From the NCBI GenBank assembly GCA_032252755.1, contig JAVUPY010000010.1, forward strand, positions 30,534 to 94,533: a DNA stretch of 64,000 bases, given 5' to 3'. Position 1 is the first letter of the stretch, and each line of letters starts with the position of its first letter. The stretch is from Terriglobia bacterium (GTDB lineage Bacteria > Acidobacteriota > Terriglobia > Terriglobales > Acidobacteriaceae). Position numbers and translations under genes: made by a program. This document shows, piece by piece, positions 34,208-42,499 of this stretch. The notes under the pieces are model-generated. The model searched no databases. It was not told the origin of the DNA and saw only the letters and a program-made list of their open reading frames with translations.

Positions 34208-35299
34208 ATGGTTTCACGAACGGGTTTTTGGATCGTTCTCTCGGTCCTTGTGTTGGTTCCGTGCCTCGCGCTCGCCGGCAATCCGGGCTCGAGATACAGT
34301 GTGCTGCCGCCAATTCAGAGCGGCAATCTCGCAATCTACCCGGTCACTTCGACAACAACTCACAACACTAGCGCGTTTCTGACGCTCGATGAGGGAGTTC
34401 GTAATGGTTCGGTCGTGATCACCGAAGCGGGCCAGGTTTCAGGACTGATTCGCCGGCCGGGGCAACGTCCGATGAATACAGGCGGGGAGGTGAACCGGCT
34501 CGTGCTGATCAACAAATCGGATCGGCCGCTTTTGCTGCTTGCGGGCGAAATCGTGACCGGGGGCAAACAGGATCGAGTGATCGGAGCGGACAGGATCGTT
34601 CCGCCAAACAGCGAACCGGTGGACCTGTCGGTCTTTTGCGTTGAACCGGGACGTTGGGTGGCAAAGAGCGAGAACTTTTCCTCTTTTCACGGAATGGCAC
34701 AGCCAAGCGTCCGAATTCCCGCGATGGCGGCGAAGAGCCAGGCTGAAGTGTGGGATAACGTTCGGCAGTCGAATCAAAATGCAGCAATCGCCGTCCCGAG
34801 AGCTGGTGCAGCGCTTGGCGGGACAACTTCGTATGCCGGCGTCATGGGAAGCGGCGAAGTGCAGCAGAGGATCGAATCGGTGGTCGCGCCGATCGACCGA
34901 GATTACGGAAAGCTGATCCGTCAGCTTAAAGCGCAGAACGCTGTTGGCGTAGTAGTCGCAGTCAACGGGCGCCTGCTTTGGGCAGATGTTTTTGCGAGCG
35001 AAGAACTCCTGGAGGATTACTGGCCGAAGCTGATTCGCTCGTATGCTGCCGAGGCAATAACCGGGGGAGTTTATAAGGGGGCTGCGGGACAGATGAGCGC
35101 GCAACAGTTCATCGAGTCACTCAGTGGAACTCGTGAGGTGACGGAGACCGACCCCGGCGTATTTCGGCGATCGGAGATTACGGGCGAAGGCTACAAGGTC
35201 TTTACGCTCACGTCATTGCTGCCGAAGACGGACTTCACCGTCCATCTGGCGAAGATGACGGAGGAGCGACGCGGGCGCGTTGTGCCAGCAATTGAATAA
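34208..35299 (+). CDS. Secreted ARPP-1-type protein
   Basis: A 363-aa protein with a signal peptide (about 1-23, ending ALA-GN). The mature part matches what I know as the ARPP-1/DUF6569 family: an early AFLTLDEG, then VNRLVLINKSDRPLLLLAGE and IVTGGKQDRVIGADRIVPP, near residues 98-138. The family's biochemical role is not established. It is divergent from the sigma/anti-sigma pair, with GGAG seven bases before the ATG; the longer upstream reading overlaps that operon's control region. Confidence 0.75.
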   Translation: MVSRTGFWIVLSVLVLVPCLALAGNPGSRYSVLPPIQSGNLAIYPVTSTTTHNTSAFLTLDEGVRNGSVVITEAGQVSGLIRRPGQRPMNTGGEVNRLVLINKSDRPLLLLAGEIVTGGKQDRVIGADRIVPPNSEPVDLSVFCVEPGRWVAKSENFSSFHGMAQPSVRIPAMAAKSQAEVWDNVRQSNQNAAIAVPRAGAALGGTTSYAGVMGSGEVQQRIESVVAPIDRDYGKLIRQLKAQNAVGVVVAVNGRLLWADVFASEELLEDYWPKLIRSYAAEAITGGVYKGAAGQMSAQQFIESLSGTREVTETDPGVFRRSEITGEGYKVFTLTSLLPKTDFTVHLAKMTEERRGRVVPAIE

Positions 35300-35347
35300 A
35301 GGGTATCTTGCGAAGAGACCATCGAGCCATCGGCAGGAGTGCCCGAA

Positions 35348-36187
35348 CTAATCGTTCGCCCGTTTTTCGCGCAGCAATTCCTCGACGTCCCCCAACCTGT
35401 CGCCAAGGAGGTTGAGTTTGTGGGCGAGGCCCTGGATTTCGGTGTGAGCACGGCGGTTGACGTCGTAGTCGAGTTCGCCCCGCAGCCGATCCTTCTTGTC
35501 CTGCCGGTTTTGGCTCATCATGATGACCGGCGCCTGAAGGGCCGCGAGCATCGAGAGGAACAGGTTGAGAAGAATGAACGGGTACGGGTCCCACGCGGAT
35601 CGGCTGAGGGCGATATTGGTGCTCGTATAGCCGACCATAAAGACGCCGAACACGATTATGAACGTCCATGAACCACCGAAGGACGCGACTGTGTCGGCAA
35701 CCCGCTCCCCGAGGGTTGCGTGTTCTTCGATCAAATCGTTGGGGTTACGGTTAGCGCGAATACGGACGAGGTGCTGCGAGTTGTGAAATTGGCGACCCAG
35801 AACGGCGAGCATGTCCATGCCGGCATGCGGCTTTCTTTGAAGAAGGACAAGGATGTCGCTGCGGTCGACCTCGACGCAGACGCACTCTTCCAATGCAATG
35901 GCCTCCGTCTGGTGTGGGGTCTGGTCGAGCATGGAGGCGAAACCGAAGAAATCGCCGCGGGCGGGCTCGTCGACGACGACCTCCTGGCCATCTTCGTCCA
36001 CGGTAGTCACACGAACGCTGCCTGACACGAGGACGTAGGCGCGATCAGATGGTGAGCCCATCTTGTAGATACGCTGTCGCGGAGCGAAAGTTTTCATCTC
36101 AACCTGGCTGGCCAGTACTCCGGCTTCATCTTCATCGAGGCCGGAAAAGAGAGGAACCTGCTGTAAGACGTCTGCGCTGCAAGCCAT
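35348..36187 (-). CDS. Cyclic-nucleotide-binding DUF1003 membrane protein
   Basis: A 279-aa protein. Residues about 8-125 are a cNMP-binding (Crp-like) domain (VPLFSGLDEDEAGVLASQVE...GDFFGFASMLDQTPHQTEAI). Residues about 150-250 are a DUF1003 domain with two membrane helices (TFIIVFGVFMVGYTSTNIAL and PFILLNLFLSMLAALQAPVI) ending at IMMSQNRQDKKDR. A charged helix closes the protein. Probably a nucleotide-gated membrane protein of unknown role. The start was moved to the ATG with AGGGGTG upstream. Confidence 0.85.
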   Translation of the reverse strand: MACSADVLQQVPLFSGLDEDEAGVLASQVEMKTFAPRQRIYKMGSPSDRAYVLVSGSVRVTTVDEDGQEVVVDEPARGDFFGFASMLDQTPHQTEAIALEECVCVEVDRSDILVLLQRKPHAGMDMLAVLGRQFHNSQHLVRIRANRNPNDLIEEHATLGERVADTVASFGGSWTFIIVFGVFMVGYTSTNIALSRSAWDPYPFILLNLFLSMLAALQAPVIMMSQNRQDKKDRLRGELDYDVNRRAHTEIQGLAHKLNLLGDRLGDVEELLREKRAND

Positions 36188-36454
36188 TTGGGCACCCCTT
36201 TTCTGTTGTTGGGCATAGTGTAACGGCAAAGTTCCGTCAACCAAAGTCCCGGTTGGGAACGAAACGGAAATGACCCCTGGCTCACTACTTCCATGGAGAC
36301 CATCCCATCTCCATTTTGTCCGGCGGCCCTGTAATCACACTGGGAACTGAACCGCATCACAGACGAGCCGCCCAGGAGCCCGCAAACTGCGCGCGGGGTT
36401 CCGTTTTCATCAGTGCAGCCGTTAGCCGTAAAAACTGTGGTTCAGGAGCAGGTC

Positions 36455-38662
36455 ATGAAAAGGACCTTGTGGCTGTTCCTTCTGCTGCTGTTTTCATTCC
36501 TAAATCTCGGCGCGCATGCGCAGGGACCCTCTGCAACTGAAACGTCGAATGTCATTCGAAAACGTCCGCGAATTGCCCTTGTACTCGATGCGGGTGGGGC
36601 TTTGGGGTTGGCTCACATCGGCGTCATTCAGTGGATGGAAGAACACCGAATTCCGGTGGACTACGTCGCTGGAACGAGCATGGGCGCGCTGATCGGCGGC
36701 GCATACGCGACGGGAATGAACTCGGCCGATTTGAAAAAACTTATCGGATCAATCGACTGGGCGAACACTGTATTTAACGGAGAACCCCAATACCGCGATC
36801 TAACATTTCGGCTCAAGCAAGACCAGCACGACTACCCCAATGGGCTGGAACTCGGCCTTAATCACGGCATTCGTATGCCGGCTGGACTCAACTCCGGGAT
36901 GAATGTCGATCGCGTGATCACCAGCTTCGCTTTGCCGTATTCGACTGTCACGAATTTCGACGAACTGCCGATTCCTTTCCGCTGCGTCGCGACTGATTTG
37001 AACAGCGGAGAACTTCACATTTTCAAAGACGGAGTGCTGGGCGACGCGCTGCGGGCAAGCATGTCGGTGCCGGCGGTATTTCAGCCGGTGAGAATCGGCA
37101 ATAGCCTCTACGTCGATGGAACGCTCCTGGATCCGCTGCCAACAGACGTCGGCCGTCAAATGGGCGGAGACGTGGTGATAGCGGTGTTTTTGGAGTCGTA
37201 CGTGAAGAACAAGGCACCGCAATCACCTTTCGGGGCACTCTTCCGCAGCCTGGAAGCGGTGACGCTCAACAGTGAAGAGCGTGCCATGCAGGCGGCCGAT
37301 GTCGTCATCAAGGTCCCGGTACTCGATTTGACAAACCTGGATTACGAGAAGTGGCAGGAACTGGTGGATCGCGGATACCGCGGAGGGGAGAGAAATTCAG
37401 CGGCTGTGTCGAAATATGCACTGAGCGAATCGGAGTGGAAGGACTACCTGGCCGAGCGCAAGTCGCGTAAGAAAGCTATGCCGATATTGCGCAAGGTGCA
37501 ATTCAATGGCGACACACTTGCAGCAACCAGCCGCGGACTCTCTGGGCTGGAAGGCAAGCCACTGGATTCTGGCCAGGTTGATGAGAACATGAGGGTCATC
37601 GCGGGAGAGAGCTGCTGGTCGCGAATCGAACCGACGCTCAGCATGGATCAAGAGGGCTCCGCGGTACTCAATTTCCGTGCCAGCGTGAAGGAGGAGGGCC
37701 CAATTCTGGTGAAGCCGCTGGTTCTGCTGGATGGCTCGGACTACAACAACGTTCGGTTCTCTGTGGGAGCCAGGGTCGTCACGCCGGGAGTAGTGGCGAG
37801 CGGCGGTGAGTTGCGAACGGATTTCATGCTGGGATCGAGCTATATGTTCGGGACTGAGTACATCTTGCGGCTCGTGGGATCCAGCCACTGGTTCACGGCA
37901 ACGAGCGCGGCGATAGGAAATGCGCCGCAGGACTTTTATTCCAGCCATGGGAAGTTCTCGGAATATCGCAAGATCGAGACCTCCGGCGAGTTCGACCTCG
38001 GGTATACGTTCAATCGCTGGAGTGAGGTACGGGCAGGGTTCCAGGTCGGCTGGCTGAAGTACTCCAACGAGATGGGTGCCGCCGTCGTTCCCCCGGCGTT
38101 TAAGGGAATTCAGCGATCCGCTCGGTTGAGGTACACATTTGATCAACTCGATGATCCGGTGGTTCCTAGGCGCGGTGTGGGTGTCGACACGCTGTTCGCC
38201 TACTATGAGCGGCGTGCCGGGACGGCAGAATCGGTTCCGAGCCTGGAAGTGAAACTCCAGGGCTTCCGGCCAATTACCGAGAAGGGTGCGGTCTATGCGA
38301 TCGGATCGGCTGGATCCACCTTCGGAGTTACAGATACGGGGTTCCCGATGTTTTCGCTTGGGTCGTCAACGCGGCTCGCTGCGTACGGCACCAACGAAAT
38401 CCTGACGAACCAGTACTGGCTGGTGCAGACCGGCTATCTGCATAAGTTGGCCGCCTTGCCTCCAATGGCGGGCAAAAACCTGTATCTCACGTCCGGCGTT
38501 GAGATCGGGAAGTCGTTCTATACGAATACGGTCAGCAGTCTGCCGATGGATATTCGTGTAGCGATTCTTGCTCAGACGCTGCTCGGTCCGGTGCAGGTGG
38601 GGACTGCTTTTGGCGACACCGGCCACCGGAAGTTCTTTTTCCAGATCGGGCGCGTCTTCTAG
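36455..38662 (+). CDS. Patatin-like phospholipase fused to Omp85-type beta-barrel
   Basis: A 735-aa exported protein with signal peptide (1-23, AHA-QG). Residues 38-330 are a patatin lipase domain: oxyanion loop AGGALGLAHIGV (47-57), nucleophile S75 in GTSMG, and catalytic D221 in VDGTLLDP. From about 345 on there is a POTRA-like segment and a C-terminal Omp85/D15 barrel ending in aromatic F (IGRVF). The layout is that of type Vd (PlpD-like) secretion. Start has CAGGAG upstream; a Rho-independent terminator follows. Confidence 0.88.
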   Translation: MKRTLWLFLLLLFSFLNLGAHAQGPSATETSNVIRKRPRIALVLDAGGALGLAHIGVIQWMEEHRIPVDYVAGTSMGALIGGAYATGMNSADLKKLIGSIDWANTVFNGEPQYRDLTFRLKQDQHDYPNGLELGLNHGIRMPAGLNSGMNVDRVITSFALPYSTVTNFDELPIPFRCVATDLNSGELHIFKDGVLGDALRASMSVPAVFQPVRIGNSLYVDGTLLDPLPTDVGRQMGGDVVIAVFLESYVKNKAPQSPFGALFRSLEAVTLNSEERAMQAADVVIKVPVLDLTNLDYEKWQELVDRGYRGGERNSAAVSKYALSESEWKDYLAERKSRKKAMPILRKVQFNGDTLAATSRGLSGLEGKPLDSGQVDENMRVIAGESCWSRIEPTLSMDQEGSAVLNFRASVKEEGPILVKPLVLLDGSDYNNVRFSVGARVVTPGVVASGGELRTDFMLGSSYMFGTEYILRLVGSSHWFTATSAAIGNAPQDFYSSHGKFSEYRKIETSGEFDLGYTFNRWSEVRAGFQVGWLKYSNEMGAAVVPPAFKGIQRSARLRYTFDQLDDPVVPRRGVGVDTLFAYYERRAGTAESVPSLEVKLQGFRPITEKGAVYAIGSAGSTFGVTDTGFPMFSLGSSTRLAAYGTNEILTNQYWLVQTGYLHKLAALPPMAGKNLYLTSGVEIGKSFYTNTVSSLPMDIRVAILAQTLLGPVQVGTAFGDTGHRKFFFQIGRVF

Positions 38663-38694
38663 CGCGGCGGGTCGACGAAGTTCTTGTCATAAAC

Positions 38695-38730
38695 AGGCCT
38701 CGGCACTTGCACGCCGGGGCCTTTAATTTT
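38695..38730 (+). terminator. Rho-independent terminator after the patatin gene
   Basis: Arms AGGCCTCGGC and GCCGGGGCCT (10 bases, one wobble pair) with an 8-base loop, followed directly by TTAATTTT. It is 32 bases after the patatin-barrel stop and just before the proC start. Confidence 0.8.
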
Positions 38731-38750
38731 GCGTAGAATAGGTGCTCACC

Positions 38751-39572
38751 ATGAAAAGCCTTTTGAAGATGCGTGTCGCCGTTCTCGGCACCGGAAAGAT
38801 CGCAACTATCCTGTTGCAGGCGATGTTCGACAAGCAACTGTTGACACCCAGGAACGTGCATGGCACGGTACAGCACTCGGAGAAACTGCGGGCGATCAGG
38901 AAAGATCTAGGCATTACAGCCAGCACTGATAATGTTGCCGCGGTGCGCGATGCCGATATCGTGCTGATTTGCGTGAAGCCGCAGACCGTGGGTCAGGTTC
39001 TGGAGCAGGTCGCCCCGGTAGTGACCAGCAAACAGGTGCTCATTTCGGTTGCTGCCTCGGTACCGACGGACGCCATGGAACGGCGGTTGCCGATCGAAGC
39101 GCGCATCATTCGCGCGATGCCGAATACGCCGGCGATGCTTGGCAGTGGGATGACCGCGATTTGCAAGGGCAAGCACGCGCAAGCCGGAGACCTCGAACTG
39201 GCGCGTGCACTGTTCGATACGGTTGGGCGTACCGTGGTCGTGGACGAGAAGCACATGGATGCAGTGACCGGACTCTCCGCCAGCGGCCCGGCCTTCATTT
39301 ACATCATCCTGGAGTCGCTTGCAGAAGCCGGCGTGAAGCTTGGCCTGCCGCGCGACCTTGCGACTCTACTGGCAGCGCAGACCACGCTGGGAGCCTCTCG
39401 GATGGTGCTCGAAACCGGCAATCATCCGGCGCTCCTAAAGGACGCAGTGACCACTCCAGCAGGATGCACGATCGACGGTATTCTCGAACTCGAGGAAGGG
39501 AAGCTGCGTGTCACCTTAATTAAGGCGGTAGTTAAGGCGGCGCAGCGGGCCAAGGAACTGGTGTTTAGCTGA
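38751..39572 (+). CDS. proC: Pyrroline-5-carboxylate reductase
   Basis: Catalyses the last step of proline synthesis, reducing pyrroline-5-carboxylate with NAD(P)H. About 273 aa. N-terminal Rossmann motif VAVLGTGKIA, and the strong C-terminal ProC signature SGPAFIYIILESLAEAGVKL and TTPAGCTIDGILELE. The ATG at 38751 is preferred over the GTG three codons earlier; an ATG at 38769 is also possible. Full length and intact. Confidence 0.95.
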   Translation: MKSLLKMRVAVLGTGKIATILLQAMFDKQLLTPRNVHGTVQHSEKLRAIRKDLGITASTDNVAAVRDADIVLICVKPQTVGQVLEQVAPVVTSKQVLISVAASVPTDAMERRLPIEARIIRAMPNTPAMLGSGMTAICKGKHAQAGDLELARALFDTVGRTVVVDEKHMDAVTGLSASGPAFIYIILESLAEAGVKLGLPRDLATLLAAQTTLGASRMVLETGNHPALLKDAVTTPAGCTIDGILELEEGKLRVTLIKAVVKAAQRAKELVFS

Positions 39573-39646
39573 ACGGTTCCTGCGTCAAAAGCACAAATTC
39601 GATCAGGCACAGGGCGTAGCGTTCAATGATATTGTGGTGACGACTA

Positions 39647-41095
39647 ATGCTCACGGATCGGACTTCGATGGACGTCCTCAAACAGCTATTTGAGCAACAT
39701 TTTCATTCTCCTGCCGAGCGCGTACAGCCATTGCAAGGTCAACTCGGCGGTTCCGGACGGAAGATCATCCGGTTGGCCAACGAGCAGGTCAGTGCCATCG
39801 GCATTCTCGGCGACGTGCGCGAAGAAAATGCCGCCTTCCTCAAATTCTCCAAACACTTCCGGCGGCACGGCCTTCCCGTGCCGGAGATCTATGAACAGGA
39901 TCTCGATCACGGCGCTTACCTGGAAGAGGATTTGGGGAACGTCACGTTGTTCGAGTTCCTATCGGAAAACCGGAACGGCGAGGATATCGCTCCGCTCGCG
40001 GTCGAAGCATATCGCAAAGTAATTGCGATCCTCCCCCGATTCCAGATCGAGGCTGGTCGCGACTTGAATTACAAGTACTGCTACCCGCGAAACAGCTTTG
40101 ATAGGCAATCGATTTCGTGGGACCTGAACTACTTTAAGTATTATTTCCTGCGCCTCGCAGGGATTCCCTTCAGCGAGCAGGCGCTGGAAGACGATTTCAA
40201 TCGGTTGACGAAGTTTTTGCTCACCGCTGGTCGCGACTATTTTCTCTATCGCGACTATCAGTCGCGGAACGTAATGCTGCGCAACGAAGATCCGTATTTC
40301 CTCGACTACCAGGGCGGGCGCAAAGGTGCGCTGCAATACGATGTCGCGTCATTGTTATATGACGCAAAGGCCGACCTTCCACCCGCGTTACGGCAGGAAC
40401 TGTTGGACTACTACCTCGAAGTGCTTTCCGGATTCGTGAAAGTCGACCGGGAGAGCTTTGTTCAACTCTATTACGGGTACGTCTACGTTCGCATCATGCA
40501 GGCGCTCGGTGCGTACGGATTCCGCGGGTTCTACGAACGGAAGGCGCACTTCCTCCAGAGCGTCCCTTATGCCCTGAAGAATATTCGCTGGCTGTTGCAC
40601 AACGTCAAGTTGCCGATTGAGTTGCCTACGTTGCTGGAAGCGTTCCGCAGCATGCTGGGCTCGGAGAAACTGCTGAGCTTGGCGTCCGAGGCGAACACGC
40701 TGACGGTTCGCGTGTACAGCTTCTCCTTCCACGAGGGGATGCCAAAGGACGAATCAGGCAATGGTGGCGGCTTTGTTTTCGACGCGCGCAGTATCCCGAA
40801 TCCCGGCCGGGAGGAGCGCTTTAAGCACCTGACCGGGAAAGACGCACCTGTTATCGATTATCTGAATCAGCTCGAAAGCGTGCACCAGTATCTCGCGAAC
40901 GTGATGTCGCTGGTCGATTCTACGGTTGCCAGCTATCAGCGGCGAGGCTTCAAGCACTTGATGGTGTCGTTCGGTTGCACCGGTGGGCAGCATCGGTCGG
41001 TGTACTTCGCGGAACAACTGGCGAAACATCTCGAGAACCGGAGCGGCGTGGAGGTGGTTGTTCGGCACCCTGTGCTGGAGGCCATCGGCCAATGA
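39647..41095 (+). CDS. AmgK-like sugar kinase fused to RapZ C-terminal domain
   Basis: A 482-aa two-domain protein. Residues 1-340 are an aminoglycoside-phosphotransferase-fold kinase with the catalytic loop RDYQSRN (202-208) and the metal loop FLDYQGGRKGALQYDVASLL just after; this version matches AmgK, which phosphorylates MurNAc/GlcNAc at the anomeric carbon. Residues about 350-482 are a RapZ C-terminal domain (GGGFVFDARSIPNP, LTGKDAPVIDYL, GCTGGQHRS at 443-451), known in E. coli RapZ to sense glucosamine-6-phosphate. The RapZ N-terminal ATPase is absent. The stop overlaps the nucleotidyltransferase gene by four bases. Confidence 0.85.
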   Translation: MLTDRTSMDVLKQLFEQHFHSPAERVQPLQGQLGGSGRKIIRLANEQVSAIGILGDVREENAAFLKFSKHFRRHGLPVPEIYEQDLDHGAYLEEDLGNVTLFEFLSENRNGEDIAPLAVEAYRKVIAILPRFQIEAGRDLNYKYCYPRNSFDRQSISWDLNYFKYYFLRLAGIPFSEQALEDDFNRLTKFLLTAGRDYFLYRDYQSRNVMLRNEDPYFLDYQGGRKGALQYDVASLLYDAKADLPPALRQELLDYYLEVLSGFVKVDRESFVQLYYGYVYVRIMQALGAYGFRGFYERKAHFLQSVPYALKNIRWLLHNVKLPIELPTLLEAFRSMLGSEKLLSLASEANTLTVRVYSFSFHEGMPKDESGNGGGFVFDARSIPNPGREERFKHLTGKDAPVIDYLNQLESVHQYLANVMSLVDSTVASYQRRGFKHLMVSFGCTGGQHRSVYFAEQLAKHLENRSGVEVVVRHPVLEAIGQ

Positions 41096-41823
41096 AGGCC
41101 ATGGTGCTCGCGGCGGGGCTCGGTACGCGGTTGCGGCCGCTGACTAATGATCGTCCTAAGGCACTCGTCGAGATCTGCGGGAAAACCCTGCTGGAAATCA
41201 CGCTGGCGCGGTTGCGCGAGTTTGGCATTCGTGAGGTCATCGTCAACGCGCATCACTTCGCAGACATACTCATCGAGTATCTGAAGGCGCATGACAACTT
41301 CGGGATGGCGATCGAGGTCTCGCGCGAAGAAGTACTACTCGATACGGGCGGTGGATTGAAGAACGCTGCGTCTTTCTTTCGAGGCTCGGACGAACCGTTC
41401 GTGCTTCATAACGTCGATGTTCTCAGTACGATCGACATGAATCGCATGATTGAAATTCATCGCGAGCACGGAGCCCTTTCAACACTCGCGGTGCAGCACC
41501 GGAAGACCTCACGGTACCTGCTATTCGACAATGATCTACGCCTTTGCGGGCGGCGAATCGGCGGTGACGAGGAAGTCGTACGAACGGCGCCGCAAGTCGA
41601 AGCGCTTGCGTTTTGCGGAATTCACGTTCTTTCTCCGCGAATCTTTGGGTTGATGAAAGAGGAAGGAGCATTCTCGATTATCGATGCCTATCTGCGACTC
41701 GCGGCGAAAGGAGAGAACATCCGGGGCTTTCGAGCGGACGAATACTACTGGCGCGATCTGGGGAAGCCAGAAAACATCGCACAGGCCGAACGGGACATCC
41801 GGCAAAACATTGTTCCGGGCTGA
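41092..41823 (+). CDS. MurU-like sugar-1-phosphate nucleotidyltransferase
   Basis: A 243-aa nucleotidyltransferase. The signature MVLAAGLGTRLRPLTNDRPK with KALVEICGKTLLE opens the protein; LDTGGGLKNAASFF and FVLHNVDVLS (metal-binding Asp) follow, and WRDLGKPENI is near the end. Lack of a left-handed-helix domain and pairing with an AmgK-like kinase favour MurU, which makes UDP-MurNAc (or UDP-GlcNAc) from the sugar-1-phosphate in peptidoglycan recycling. Mannose-1-phosphate guanylyltransferase is the main alternative. The ATG overlaps the kinase stop. Confidence 0.82.
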   Translation: MKAMVLAAGLGTRLRPLTNDRPKALVEICGKTLLEITLARLREFGIREVIVNAHHFADILIEYLKAHDNFGMAIEVSREEVLLDTGGGLKNAASFFRGSDEPFVLHNVDVLSTIDMNRMIEIHREHGALSTLAVQHRKTSRYLLFDNDLRLCGRRIGGDEEVVRTAPQVEALAFCGIHVLSPRIFGLMKEEGAFSIIDAYLRLAAKGENIRGFRADEYYWRDLGKPENIAQAERDIRQNIVPG

Positions 41824-41829
41824 TTCCTG

Positions 41830-42219
41830 CTAGCCTTCCGAGTGCAGCAACCGATACAACTTCAGGCAAAGTGGTCGGGTCGATTCCCGACAGTGCTCTG
41901 TCAGGGAGAAGCCGATCTTTCTGAGCAGGGAGCAACGCTGCCGACACCTCCATTGTTCTTCCTCGTGAAGTAGCTCGGCAATCCTGTTGGCCGCTCCGAT
42001 GTAGTGAACGTCTGTGTAATTCTCCCTGAGGATCATTTGCTCGGCGTCGGAATCGGCAACTGTGAGACCGGCTACATCGATCAGCAATTTTCGGTCTCCG
42101 CGGTTCGATCGGGCCGATGAAATTGCCGCTGTGAATTGGGGCAGAGAGGCGCGGCTCAGTTCTCCCTCCACCCGGAGCTTCAACGTGAACGGCTCGTCAA
42201 AGACAAAGATGCGCAGCAT
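41830..42219 (-). CDS. Putative STAS-like small protein
   Basis: A 129-aa cytoplasmic protein. The first 60 residues read like a STAS (anti-sigma-antagonist) fold: LKLRVEGELSRASLPQFTAA, then RKLLIDVAGLTVADSDAEQM, with alternating strand and helix. The canonical phosphorylatable serine is not evident. The last 60 residues are Cys/Arg-rich and unassigned. It is transcribed toward the nucleotidyltransferase gene. No obvious partner is adjacent. Confidence 0.5.
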   Translation of the reverse strand: MLRIFVFDEPFTLKLRVEGELSRASLPQFTAAISSARSNRGDRKLLIDVAGLTVADSDAEQMILRENYTDVHYIGAANRIAELLHEEEQWRCRQRCSLLRKIGFSLTEHCRESTRPLCLKLYRLLHSEG

Positions 42220-42280
42220 AATGCACCCTCAGTTAAAGAGATGCAGGTCCCTGCGCATCGTTACAAAATTCCAGGTGTTC

Positions 42281-42496
42281 CTATCGTGGCGCCGAAAGAA
42301 TTTGCTTCCCGGACGGGTGTGTTACGTGGCTGCGCCGGATGATTACGAGCATCTTCAGGTTGATCCGGATGAAGCGCCAGAATTGCCATGGCAGGAACGT
42401 ACGAATGAATACCGTGAACCGAGTCGGCTTGGTCGCGTAGAGGGTAGGTGTGAGTGGCGGGCGCGGGCTGCTTGTTCCATGAACTGTAGTTGCCAT
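42281..42496 (-). CDS. Small amphipathic/membrane-associated protein coupled to SQR gene
   Basis: A 71-aa basic protein starting three bases after the stop of the SQR-type gene, whose last codons (CCGGAGTAG) supply its ribosome-binding site. The centre FIRTFLPWQFWRFIRINLKM is rich in W and F with regularly placed R/K, suggesting a membrane-surface helix. I have no firm family name. The coupling and the shape point to a small partner of the oxidoreductase. A longer overlapping reading in another frame (42261-42521) has no such features and is rejected. Confidence 0.55.
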   Translation of the reverse strand: MATTVHGTSSPRPPLTPTLYATKPTRFTVFIRTFLPWQFWRFIRINLKMLVIIRRSHVTHPSGKQILSAPR

Positions 42497-42499
42497 GTT

